Assembly (NCBI RefSeq): GCF_000801105.2
Contig: NC_079517.1
Coordinates: forward strand, 13,020,001 to 13,084,000
Origin: Raphanus sativus
Taxonomy: Eukaryota; Streptophyta; Magnoliopsida; Brassicales; Brassicaceae
DNA length: 64,000 bases
Direction of reading: 5' to 3'
Position numbers and translations under genes: made by a program. Within the stretch, counting starts at the first letter, position 1; each line of letters opens with the position of its first letter. The notes under the pieces are model-generated. The model was not told the origin of the DNA and ran no database searches. It saw only the letters and a list, made by a program, of their open reading frames with translations. Positions 47,373-58,530 of the stretch are shown piece by piece.

Positions 47373-48014
47373 CAACGTCTTCCTGATCACCTTAAACTCC
47401 ATATACTTGGTTCATGGATAAGAGAATAAACTTATCACAAAGCTATGTGTTCAATTCCTCCAAACCCATTAATGGCTGTTGCAAGAGAAAGATCAGAACA
47501 ACAAGAGAAAGAGCAGAAGGACTGATTGATTCATTATACTTGCTTTCGTTAAATTAACACAACTTCTAGAATGGAGATTTGATTGACATTACATGGCTAG
47601 AGGCTTGGTGCTAGACAAAAAGAAGAGAAGCATCTTAAAGGTGAATGACCTTGTATTGGATTGGACTCTCATAATAATTAATGAAAACCTCATGGAAAAG
47701 AGGCATTAATTATTATAAGAGTCCAATTAAATACAAGGTTTTCATTCACCTTTAATAAAATATTTCCCGTCTAGCACTAAGCATCTAACCATGTAATTTC
47801 AATCAAATGTCCACTTTAGAAACTGTGTTAATTTAACAAAAGCAAATATAACGATCAATCAATTGTTCTCCTCTTTCTCTTGCAACAACCATTAACCGAT
47901 TTGGAGGAACTGAACGCATAGCTTTAAGGTCGTAAGTTTATTCTCTTACACGAACTGAGTTTAGAATGTCCATGAACCAAGTATATGGAGTTTAACATGA
48001 TCAGGAAGACGTTG
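47373..48014. repeat. Long inverted repeat (two 311-nt arms) containing 5'-nucleotidase exon 3 sequence
   Basis: The left arm 47373-47683 and right arm 47704-48014 are imperfect inverse complements, ending TCATAATAATTAATG / CATTAATTATTATAA around a 20-nt loop. The outer ends match over CAACGTCTTCCTGATCA. The inner ~110 nt of each arm copy exon 3 and the start of intron 3 of the upstream gene (44062-44187, GGCTTGGTGCTAGACAAAAAG). The outer ~190 nt have no source that I can see in the window. A transcript would fold into a ~300-bp imperfect hairpin with homology to the neighbouring gene. Confidence 0.85.
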
Positions 48015-48325
48015 GTGGGTTTAGAGAGCTCTCTAAAGTTGATATCTATGGCAGCAGACTAATACAAGATTCTTTTGATGAGCCCGACTATGCTCTCGTA
48101 AATACAATGATTTCTTGGGCCGAAGCTTATCTGTTTGCGCAACTTGTTGATTTTAAAGATGATAACCCTGAAAAGATTTTTTAAGCAAAAAAAAAAAAAA
48201 CCCTGAAAAGATTCCCAAAGACGTTGAGGAAGACTATTTCACATATATATTACTGTTTTGATATTCTGTAGTCTCCAAGAAGTAATATTATGCTTATTGA
48301 TGTAGTATTGTTAGCGGATACTCAA
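48015..48325 (+). pseudogene. Fragment of the 5'-nucleotidase gene (exon 4 and following intron)
   Basis: Matches 44255-44545 closely (AGCTCTCTAAAG, GATATCTATGGCAGCAG, GAGCCCGACTATGCTCTC), with a 12-nt internal deletion and an in-frame TAA, and a duplicated CCTGAAAAGATT piece around an A run at 48187-48200. It directly abuts the inverted repeat, so both probably arose in the same rearrangement. Confidence 0.85.
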
Positions 48326-48441
48326 CTTGCAGAAATCAATACATAATGCAATACATACTCTGTCATATCATCAACAAAGAATCATACCTAAAAAGAAAAG
48401 TATTCACTCTCTACCTTCATATCAATTAGGGAGAATCAAAA

Positions 48442-48965
48442 ATGAAGCCAATCTCCAACAACAACGAAATATGGGAGGCGAAGCTGGAGGATTTAACGTT
48501 CAACGTGAAGGAGACACAAGACAATGTCTTGGAGGAGATAATCACACGTAACCTAGAAACAGAGTACCTCCAGCGTTTTCACATGGATAGGTTTGATAAA
48601 GAGCTCTTCAAGAAGAACGTACCGGTCGTGACCTATGAAGATATTAAGCCTTATATCGATCGTGTGGTTAGCGGACAGTCATCAGATGTCATATCAGCCC
48701 GCCCTATTACCGGTTTCTTGCTAAGTAAGGTACACACAAGAAAGAAGAAACTCTCTCTACTTTTTTTTTTCAAAAAAACTCTCTCTACTTCATTATTTTA
48801 TTTCGTGTAAATAAAATCTAAATTCTTGAATTGTATTTGTATATAGTTCGGGAACTTCGGGAGGAGCACAAAAGATGATGCCATGGAACAACAAGTACTT
48901 GGACAATTTAACATTCACATACGATCTTCGTATGCATACTATAACCAAGAAATCAAATACTATTT
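48442..48965 (+). pseudogene. Truncated GH3 acyl-amido synthetase gene (first ~130 codons)
   Basis: Exon 1 (48442-48725) encodes a GH3 N-terminus: VLEEIITRNLETEYLQRF, KNVPVVTYEDIKPYIDRV, DVISARPITGFLLS. Exon 2 starts at 48847 with the conserved SGTSGGAQKMMPWNNKYLDN and reads on for about 40 codons to ITKKS, then dissolves into AT-rich non-homologous DNA. The normal donor after CTAAG reads TAAGGT rather than GTAAG, so it seems to have lost its G. A full GH3 protein has about 590 aa, so three quarters are missing. It resembles the Brassicaceae-expanded GH3 group that includes At1g48660 and At5g51470. Confidence 0.85.
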
Positions 48966-49690
48966 TTATATTTAAAATTGGTGTTTTGAATTTTTCACAT
49001 ATTGAAATTTCTTTGTTTTCTGTTTTTTCAATAAATATTCTACCATTCAATTTTTTACATTTAATTTATGTTTTAAACTTTAAAGAAACTTTATCAATTT
49101 TTTTTTAAAAAGAAAAAAAATTCTAAATATCAAAATTTTAAATACTGAAGTAGTAGTTTTTTTTCTTTCTTACATGATACTCTAACTTGCAGTAATATAA
49201 CATATACTTTGTTGATGATATGGCAGAGTATGTATTGCAGTCTCTTACTGAACACCTTCGTTTTCTGCAATGATTGTGAACAAATACAAGTTAAGTGGTA
49301 AGAATTTTTTATCTGGGTGGAATGGGTTGCTTGGTCCTAGATAACGACATGTGGTTCATTGGAACAGTTTTGAAGTTGTTCTTAGGAAGATTGCATCAAC
49401 AAGCACCATGTAAGGTTACAATTCTAGATTTTGTCTCTGTGTAAAAAGAGTTTGATCAAATTACAAAAACTCGAATGTGTGTTCGTTCATATACATTGAA
49501 TGAACAGAAGATTATTGACACAGAACGTTGAACAAACAAACAAACAAAAATATTGACACAACAAACAAACAGACAAATCTTAATAGCTTCTCAGCCCAAT
49601 TAACAACAGCTGGAACATTTCTCTGTTTCTTCTTTGTTCGTGGCGAAAACCGAGACCACAAAGAATGAAATTGCTTTGAGTTTTTTTTTT
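48966..49690. other. AT-rich spacer with possible GH3 remnant
   Basis: A short stretch near 49230 (SMYCSLLLNTFVF) vaguely recalls the GH3 QSMYCHLLCGL segment, but the match is too short to claim. The remainder is 3' flank of ERDL6 (stop codon at 49691-49693, minus strand). Confidence 0.35.
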
Positions 49691-52568
49691 TCATCTGAAC
49701 AAAGCTTGAAGTTCTTCAAGGGTTTTGCCTTTGGTCTCAGGAACCCACAGAGTTACAAACACCACCGTGAATGCACAAACCAAACCGTATAGAGTGAAAG
49801 TTCCTGTCCAAAAGTCAAACCAGAAACCCATAAACAAACTAATCTATAGCGTGTTGACAGAGAAAAAAGAGGAAGAGAGTGAGGGAGAAACCTCCACTGC
49901 TCCAGGCTAAGAGCAAGTTTGCAGTCATAGTAATCAACCAAGAGATGAACCAATTGGCTAGAGTAGCTATACTTCCAGCTAAACCCTTTATGTTTACAGG
50001 AAGAATCTGTTTACCCAAAAACAATTAACAAAGCAAGTAAAAGATAGTTTAATGACATTTCTTTCGGTTCTTACAACACTTAGTTCTAACAACTAATCGA
50101 CTAGATTACCTCAGACATAATGAGCCACGGAATTGGTCCCATTCCCAGTGAGAAAGAAACAACCATTGCCTGTAATGATTCAACAGTAGAGTTAAAAGAA
50201 AAAGATAGTAATAGCTTTATTGCCTCAAGAACGTTTCAATAATATAACAAACTTACCACTACTCCAACAACTGACAAGATGCTCAGCATACTGTACATGT
50301 CTGAATCATGAGACACGAATTCCTAAACAAAGAGATGTTAAAAAACTCAAAACGTCAACTCTCAGGTTTGTTGCAGAAGATTAAAATAGTATTTAGTGAA
50401 GTTAGAACTTATAGAGTACCTTAAGGTAAAAGGCAGCTGCAACAATCACTAGGCTAATCGTCATCCCAACAGAAGAGATCTACATAACATTTCAGTTTGC
50501 CTTATAAGTAGTTATCCTTCGTAAAGATATGATACTAATGAACTAATACTCACGGTAAGAAGAAGCCGACGACCTGCTTTGTCCACCAACCATGTTGATA
50601 TTGCAGTGGCCACTACCTGAATAGCGCCGACCCCAAACGTTGCTGCGTTACTCGATGTAACTCCTAAAAGTGAACAACACAGGAAAATGTTGTTAAGTTA
50701 TGTATATGAAACAACAAGAAGCATCAAGTGTTCTTAGAGCAAGGACTTACCTGCAGATTCAAAGATTGTACTGGAATAGAACAGGACGCCATTAATTCCA
50801 CCGAGTTGTTGAAGTACAAGCAACCCTATACCAACCTATTACACACAGAACAAAGAAACAGAGTTTTAAGATAATGTTTCTTATGGTAAACAAAGTATCT
50901 TCCTCCAAAGGGAAAGATATATAACGTTTGTTTGTACCATAAGTGGGAAATAGTATCTCCTGCGCTTGAGATCAACAAACCGAACTGTAGATGATCGTTT
51001 CGTAGATGTTCCCACAGATCTCTGCATGTATGGAGACAATTTGAGAATCATTTCATGTACCTTTTTCATGGAAGGAAACATTTTCAGTGGTAATATTACC
51101 TTGATTTCATTAACCTCAACGGTAATATCAGTCTCAAATCCTCTAAGAACTTGCAAGGAAGTTTCAAAATCATCAGTCATACCCATTTTTGCCTATAATT
51201 CAAAGTAAAGCATATCCTATTAAGAGTATATCAACCCAAAAATATGCACCGGTTCAAGAAAGACAAGCTAGTTTTAATACCAGCCAACGAGGGGACTCAG
51301 GAATGAAAAAGAGACCAGGTATCAATACTATGCATGGCAACGTCCCTAAGGATAAAGGAAGACAAAGAGAGAAAGTGATTATAGCATTTTGATGAAACAT
51401 AGTCAGAAGATTAGTTTCAGGCTTTGTGTAATGAGATTTACCCAAAACTGCCAGGATTCTCCATGGGACAAAGAGGCCAAGTAAATAAGCCAACATTATT
51501 CCAATTGTCACAGAAAGCTACAGTCAAAAAGTTGAGCAACATCTAATGTTTAGCACTAAGAATCCGTTCATAAAATGCAAAAGAAGAATCAGTCAGCTAG
51601 ACGTGACAGACCTGGTTAACCGAACCCAATCCTCCCCTCATATTCTGTGGAGCTATCTCAGCAATATATACAGGCACCTAAAACCAAGAACAGAGTTGCA
51701 TAAAACTCACTGGAACTCGTTGTTTCTATAAGCAAACAAACTAGGCGAGTTCAGTGTTACCGTGTAAGAGATGATCCCAACGCCAAAGCCTTCTAAAAGT
51801 CTTCCCATGAAAAGAAAAGAAGTATCCTACAAAACCAGATGTAGAGGGATAAGGTCAATCTAAATTATCCGGAGCGTTATTTGACCTAATTAAACGAAAC
51901 TAGAAAATACTCACTTCTGCAAATGAGATGCAAAGCCAACCAATGATATTGGGAATGGCAGCAATCATCAGAGACTGTCCAAGAAACACAAAATAAGAGA
52001 TTATTAAATGGATCAAAACAGAACAATTCAAGAATCAGTTTAAAAAAACAAAGTGTACCCCTTTTCGTCCAATGTATTCAGCGATCTGACCACTGGCAAT
52101 TGCACCAACCATAGCACCCACATTGGACAGAGAACCAAAGACAGAGTACTAAAAATGGAAAAAAAAAACATCAAAAGTCAAACAACATACAAGGCAGTTC
52201 CAGACAGAGATCGGTCTAATTATACCTCAGATACAGTCAAACCCAGATCCTTGATGATTGCAGCTTGAGTTGGAGAAGAGTAACCACACTGAACAAAAAA
52301 AAATGTATAAAGTCTCAAACTTTCTACAACGAATGAAACAAGTAAAGGTGAGATTTTTTTTTCATGGGCTTACAGTGAAACCGAATTGAATAGGACCAAG
52401 AGCAATGATCAGAACACAAGCAAGAACAGAGATTGAGTTGTCTTTGATGACTTGAGACGAACCCATCATGCTCGATTGTCTTGAACCCATCCGGTACCAA
52501 CTTCCTGTGTGCATGAAAGGTCGTCGCAGATCATTCCTAGCCTCCTCTGTATCATCCCTCGAACTCAT
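49691..52568 (-). CDS. ERDL6: Vacuolar H+/glucose symporter, ERD6-like 6
   Basis: About 17 exons from 52568-52374 leftwards to 49691 give a protein of about 487 aa of the sugar-porter family of the major facilitator superfamily. It has twelve predicted membrane segments and the family motifs: GRKG after TM2, [17 protein letters not shown] after TM6, [15 protein letters not shown] in TM7, DKAGRRLLL and the C-terminal [13 protein letters not shown]. The N-terminus ([20 protein letters not shown]) matches Arabidopsis ERDL6 closely. ERDL6 exports glucose from the vacuole in that species. All checked exon joins are in phase; no break was seen. Confidence 0.95.
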
Positions 52569-53107
52569 CTTTGTGATTCTTTTTTATCTATACACTCTCA
52601 AATCTATTATCTTTTTTTTTGTAAGTATAAATCAAAGGTTCAAGATTTCGTCTCCTGTCTAAGTAAAATGCCGATTGTAAACCGGAAAAAGTCAACAAAA
52701 TTGTGAAGGAGACGAGAACGTTGGATAAGAAGGGGATTGAGAAACGCCGTGTTATATAAGAAAACGAAGAAAAGAAAGAGAATGTGGTGTGTATATGGCC
52801 GTGATGTAGTGATTATTTGCTGAGAGAGACAGAGAGGAGAGGAGACTGCTTCAGACAGCTTTTTTTTAAATTTTTTAGATCACGGAGTTTTACTACTGTC
52901 GACGCACAACCCAGATTTGGACAATATAAAGGTTCTGTCTTTTGGTAGTTCAATAAAAAAAAAGGTTCTTGTCCTTTTTTTTTCTCCGTCAGCACTCTAG
53001 ACAAATTAACCTAATCCAAAATTTTAAATCCAACCCGATTTGATAAAAATGAATCCCAACCCAATATATATACTGAAAAAATATTGTTCTGTGATTTTTT
53101 GGGGTTA
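52569..53107. other. ERDL6 promoter and leader region
   Basis: Upstream of a minus-strand gene. Contains GAGAGA-rich sequence near 52820-52845. No gene seen. Confidence 0.4.
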
Positions 53108-53854
53108 TCGATACTATTAAAACATGAGCAATATTTATCGACTATGTTTTGGACTACAAAAAAAGTTATAACAGTCTAACTAAAATAAATATATTAATTA
53201 TTATCACATAATATTTTTATTAATCTAACAAATATCTATTAATAGTGAGATATTATTCGATATGCAACCGATTCCTACATACGTGCAAAAGAAAATCGGT
53301 TTGATTAAATATTTATATAAGAAATGTTTTATGTTTTAAAAAAATTTGAAAAAATACTTAACTTTGTTTTTTGTTTTTATTATCATTCCACATATAGAAT
53401 ATATTAAAAATAAGTTTTTAAAACAATTTTAAACAAGTTAAAATTTATGATATAAAATAAAAACATATCAAGACTTAAAATATATGTGTATTTAAATGTA
53501 TAATGTGAATACTGAAGATAAAATTTATTCAAAATAAATCAAAAGTAATATATAAATTGTAATAAATTATAACAAAATAAAATAATGTTAAATCACATCA
53601 ACTAATTTTGTTAATATATTTATAATCCACATGATCATTTGATCTTTTTATTTTTGAAAAATAATTATTTGTAATTTTGAATTATTTATAGGGAGAATTA
53701 CCAAGTGTGACTCAAAACTTGGAGTCAAACCCAAAAGAATACCCCAACTTGGGTCAAAGGCAAAAGTAACCTAAAAGGTTATTGAAATTACAACTATCTC
53801 CTTGGTGAACAAACAAAAAACGGATTTCTTTTTACGTTTCTACCCCTCGCAAGT

Positions 53855-55170
53855 CGTCTGTTTAGACGACTTGAAAATAAGTCGTCCAGACGACTTAACT
53901 TAAAGTCGTCTGGACAGTTATTCTTAAACATAATTTAAAATTTTTGTAAAAAATATTTTGATAAGTGAAAAATTGGAATTATGTAATTAACATATGTCTT
54001 AAGAGATATAAATTAATATATAACAAATTTCAATTGTTTTCAGCCCAAATGAGTGAAAGTAGTGAGTCATGATATTCTTTAGTTTATGTTTCATCAACAT
54101 ATGTTGTAGTATTGTATGTGTTCTTAGGGTTAGATTTTGGAAAGCATTAAAACCGTTTTTGAAAATTTTTAAAATTACCTAAGCGTGTTCATTTCTGTGT
54201 ATAGTAAACACTATTGAAGTATAATTTGATTTTATAAAGTGGTTAGTAAGTTAATTTAGTCATTTTAGTTTAGGGATTCATTTTAGGGTCTGGGACGACT
54301 TAATATTTAGTCTTCTGTGCACAGACGACTAAATATTAGGTCGTCTGATGCACATTATCAGCCAGAATAAGTCGTCTAAACCGGACCAAACCTTAAAGTT
54401 TACCAATGTACTTTTAAAGCTAACCGGATTATTTACCCAATATATAAGGTGGTTTTTTTTTTCATTTTCCGCGAAATTCAGAAACCCTAACAGTTCTCTC
54501 TCACCGGCGATATCAAAGGCGATTCGAATTCCCACTATTTCCGAACAAACCATCGTTCTCAACGTCGGCTATCTATCTCACTTCATTCTCACCGTTGTCG
54601 CCGCAGCTTCTTCTAACCCTAGCGCCGCCGATTCCTCTAAACCCTAGCGCCCCCGCTTCCACTATTTCCGAACAAACCGTCGCCCTCGCCACCGTGCTCA
54701 CCAACGTTCTCACCGCCGCTTCCTCTAAACACTAGCTAGCACCGCCGCTTCTTCTAAACCCTAGCGCCGCCACTTCTTCTCTGTAAACCGTAGCGTCGTT
54801 TCTCTGTAAACCCTAATGCCGGTAAGTCATCAATCTCGAGGAAAAGATGAACATAAAATGTTGTCTCTTTCAATTTACTCATTCTCACCGTTTCACGTTT
54901 ATTTTTTCAGATCTATAAACACAATGACGAGTACTCCAACTCCTTCTGCGACTAATCAGGTCCGCTTGAAATTTTTCTACTGGAAGACTTGTAAGTAAGT
55001 CGTTTGGAAAGTCTTCCAACTGGACGACTTAGTAGACGCCTTAAATATAAGTCGTCCATTTGGAAGACTTTCCAGATGACTTAAATATAAGTCGTCAACT
55101 AAGTCGTCCAGTTGGACGACTTTCCAGACGACTTATATTTAAGTCGTCTACTAAGTCGTCTGGAGTAACA
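53855..55170. repeat. AAGTCGTC/GACGACTT palindromic motif clusters, left part of the MULE
   Basis: Clusters at 53855-53920, 54290-54375 and 54985-55170 consist of the 8-mer AAGTCGTC and its inverse GACGACTT, often arranged as short palindromes with TGGA or CCAG between. Variants with CTTC in place of CGTC also occur. Confidence 0.85.
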
Positions 55171-55244
55171 ATTAAGGCGTGATTGATTTTTAGCTTGTGG
55201 TCTGACTTCTATTGTTGTCTTTGATTATTTTGCAGACAAAAAGG

Positions 55245-57831
55245 ATGAATATTCCAGAACTCCCCCATAGGTTATACACATTAGGGGAAGAGCCAGAACC
55301 CCACAATAGCATTTCGTATCATATGGATAACAAGAAGTTGCACACTGCTCTTAGGGAAGCTCTCACTGATGATGAATTTGAAGAGCTCAAGGAGTCGAGA
55401 TTGGGAGTTTTCATCAAGTTCAAGGAGCAGGGATTTGGTTGGGCTTCAAGGCTGGTTCACTACTTGCTATGTTTAAAGCTGGACATTAAGAAGAAGTACG
55501 AGATGTGGTGTCTCGTTGGTCCAGAACCTGTGAGGTTTTCACTGTTAGAGTTTGAAAACATCACTGGTCTAAACTGCGAGTACATCGAGGACCTTGAGAC
55601 ACCAAAATGTGAAGTTACCAAAGAGATGGTTTCTTTCTGGGGATGATGGGAGTTCATCTGGAAGCTGGGCCAACTACTGATCAAATAATAGCAGCACTGA
55701 AGAGATGCGGGGATTGGTCCAGGGAAGATCGCAAGCGACTCGCGTACCTTTCCATCTTCACTGGATTCATTGAAGGGAGAAAGTTTTCAACCGCTACACG
55801 AGCTACTCTGGCAAGGCTAGTGATGGATTTAGAACGGTTTGAGAATTATCCATGGGGGAGAGTCGCGTTTAAGGTGCTGATAGACTCTTTGTGGAACAAA
55901 GATATTACTGGCTGTTACACCGTGGATGGGTTTATACAAGTTCTTCAGGTCTGGGTGTACACAGTTATTCCGGGATTAGGTGCTAGTATTGGTAGTCCCA
56001 GAGCAAACAGTCCGTCTCCACCGATTCTGGCTTACGAGGGCAGCAAAGGCCGCAGATTCATGAAAGCTGCTATCTTGAGTCAGGTACCTTTCCATCTTCA
56101 CTTAATTAAGTTGTCTGGAAAATCTTCCAGCTGGACGACTTAGTAGACGACTTATTATAAGTCGTCTGGAAGGTCTTCCAGCTGGACGACTTAGTAGACG
56201 ACTTATATTAAGTCGTCTGGAAAGTCTTCCAGCTGGACGACTTAATAGACGACTTATTATAAGTCGTCTGGAAGGTCTTCCAGCTGGACGACTTAGTAGA
56301 CGACTTATAATAAGTCGTCTGGAAGGTCGTCCAGCTGGACGACTTAGTAGATGACTTATAATTAAGTCGTCTATTTAGTATTTTGTTTTAAATATCTAAC
56401 TCAATTCTTCTTCTATTTACTGCAGATCCGCGTGATCAACTTTGTTGAGAAGGACATTAGTGAAATGTGGCCAAAATGGGACTATGAGGTTGAGGACGTG
56501 CCCGCAGAGAACATCATTAAAGTCATGTATGATCGGAGACCGTGGAAGTGGACCATGGATTGCTGGGAAGTCACTGGTACAAAACCTAAGTTTGTGACTC
56601 CATCGAAAAGAGCCAAAGAGATGGTTGTGGTGGAGGTGGAGGAGGAGGAGGAAGACAATCAGAGACCTCGGAAGAAAGCTCGTAAAGAGGCTCCTAAAGA
56701 GGCTAGAGAAGAGGCTAGAGAAGAGGCTAGTTGGGTGACCAGAGAGGAGTTGGAAAATATGTTCAAGGACTTAGGTGACATGATGAAAGATGGGTTTAAG
56801 AAAAGCATCAGGGAGATTAGGAAGATGTCCGATAGATTGGAAGCTATGGAGAAGAAGGTTGGTGTCACCAATCAGGCTACCCCTACACCTCTAACCAAAC
56901 AGGCTACCCCTCAAGCCAAAGAAACTGGGGTTAGTAACAAACAGCCTACCCCTCAAGCCACAGAAACCGGGGTTAGTAACAAACAGACTACTCCTCAAAA
57001 GGATCAGCCTACACTTCAAACCAATCATCCTACTCCTCCCACCAGACAACCTGCTCCTCAAAAGGCAAAGCCTACTCCTCAAACGAAACAGCCTGCTCCT
57101 CAAACGAAACAGCCTACTCCTCAAGCTTAGATGCTTGGATTAATGTGCTGAGGCAGAGGTATCAGGAGAACCCACAAGCTTTCCGGAGCGAGCGAATGTG
57201 CTTCCTCGATCACAACTTTTCCCAGTCTTGGAGAGGCCAGTATATGTTCTTCAAAGCATCGGCACCTGATCACAAAGGTTTAGGAAGAATGCTACCTAGT
57301 GGGGTGTCGAGTTTTTATGACGGATCAATGCCTTCATTTTGCCAATCAAACAAGAAGTGGGGGGAGGACATTGATGATATCTATGCGCCAGTGAACTTGG
57401 ACAACAAACATCGGGTTGCTATTTGGATATTGATCCCTAAGAGGCACATAGTCGTCTGGGACATCATACCTTCATCTAGCATACCAGAAGCATGGGATGA
57501 GATAATGGAGCCTTTTCTCGAGATGGTCCCTTATATGCTTGTTGAGTGCGCAGACACCGACGAATTACGGGTCAAATACGGATTGGAGCGATACACATAT
57601 GAGAGACGGCTGAAAGATGTACCCACGGCCAACAATGGTGATTGTGGCGTGTACGCTGTAAAGTACATTGAATGTCATGCTCTTGGGGTCCCCTTTAGCC
57701 CTAAAGACTTCGCTAGGTCCAATGCGAAGACTATGAGGGATAATATGGCGGTGGTTATATGGACGGAGCTTGTTGATCAGCATTTGAAAGATAATGAGGA
57801 TGGTGGTATGTTCGTGGGCATGTATGATTAG
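55245..57831 (+). pseudogene. MULE-borne DUF1985/Ulp1-like cysteine protease gene, frameshifted
   Basis: Starts at 55245 (MNIPELPHRLYTLGEEPEPH) after a ttgcag acceptor. The DUF1985-like part is interrupted by a one-base loss near 55641 (FW / MMGVHLEAGP switch frame). An intron runs from about 56083 (after ILSQ) to 56425. Next come a charged, coiled-coil-prone segment and a run of about 15 T/A-P-Q-repeats (QPTPQ, QPAPQT). A second frame switch near 57122-57130 precedes the C48 (Ulp1/SENP) domain: His in DNKHRVAIWI, Asp in VVWD and Cys in NGDCGVYAVKY, the full triad. Such proteins resemble deSUMOylating proteases; their role in MULEs is unknown. Stop at 57829-57831. Confidence 0.85.
56105..56375. 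repeat. Tandem AAGTCGTC/GACGACTT palindromes inside the protease-gene intron
   Basis: About five tandem units of roughly 55 bp (AAGTCGTCTGGAAGGTCTTC, CAGCTGGACGACTTAGTAGA, then CGACTTAT), each internally palindromic and varying only slightly. They fill most of the intron. Confidence 0.9.
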
Positions 57832-58004
57832 ATTTGTGTATGGCTTTGAACTTGTCTTTGTATAGATTTTCTTTTTTTTTGTGAAACTTGTATAGATTTT
57901 CTAACTTGTGTATGATTTGTGTATTTGTATTTGAACTTGTCGTTGTATAGATTTTCTAACTTGTGTATGATTTATTTGAACTTGTCTTTGTATAGATTTG
58001 TAAA

Positions 58005-58530
58005 TATTTAAGTCGTCTGGTAGGTTTGGACGACTAACAAGTAAGTCGTCTGGAAGGTTTTCCAGCTGGACGACTTACAAATAAGTCGTCTGGAAGGTTT
58101 TCCAGCTGTACGACTTACAAATAAGTCGTCTGGATGGTTTTCCAGCTGGACGACTTACAAATAAGTCATCTGGTAGGTTTGGACGACTTACAAATAAGGT
58201 AGTTTAAAAATAGTAGAAGGTAGTCTAAAAATAAAATACACTGGACGACTTAGTAAAAGGTCGTCTAAAAATACACTTGAAGGGATAGTAGAAGGTAGTC
58301 TAAAAATAAAATACACTGGACGACTTAGTAAAAGGTCGTCTAAAAAAATACACTTGAAGGGATAGTAGAAGGTAGTCTAAAAATAAAATACACTGGACGA
58401 CTTAGTAGAAGGTCTTCTGGACGACTTACTTGAAAGTTATCTGGTAGACGAAACACTGGACGACTTAACAATTAGTCGTCTGGACGGGTAATCAAGACTG
58501 GACGACTTAAATTTAGGTCGTCTGGACAAC
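58005..58530. repeat. Tandem AAGTCGTC/GACGACTT array between the two MULE genes
   Basis: Units such as AAGTCGTCTGGAAGGTTTTC followed by CAGCTGGACGACTTACAAAT repeat from 58018. A second type, a ~60-bp unit with AAAATACACTGGACGACTTA, repeats three times from about 58230. The array lies between the 3' ends of the two convergent genes. Confidence 0.9.
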
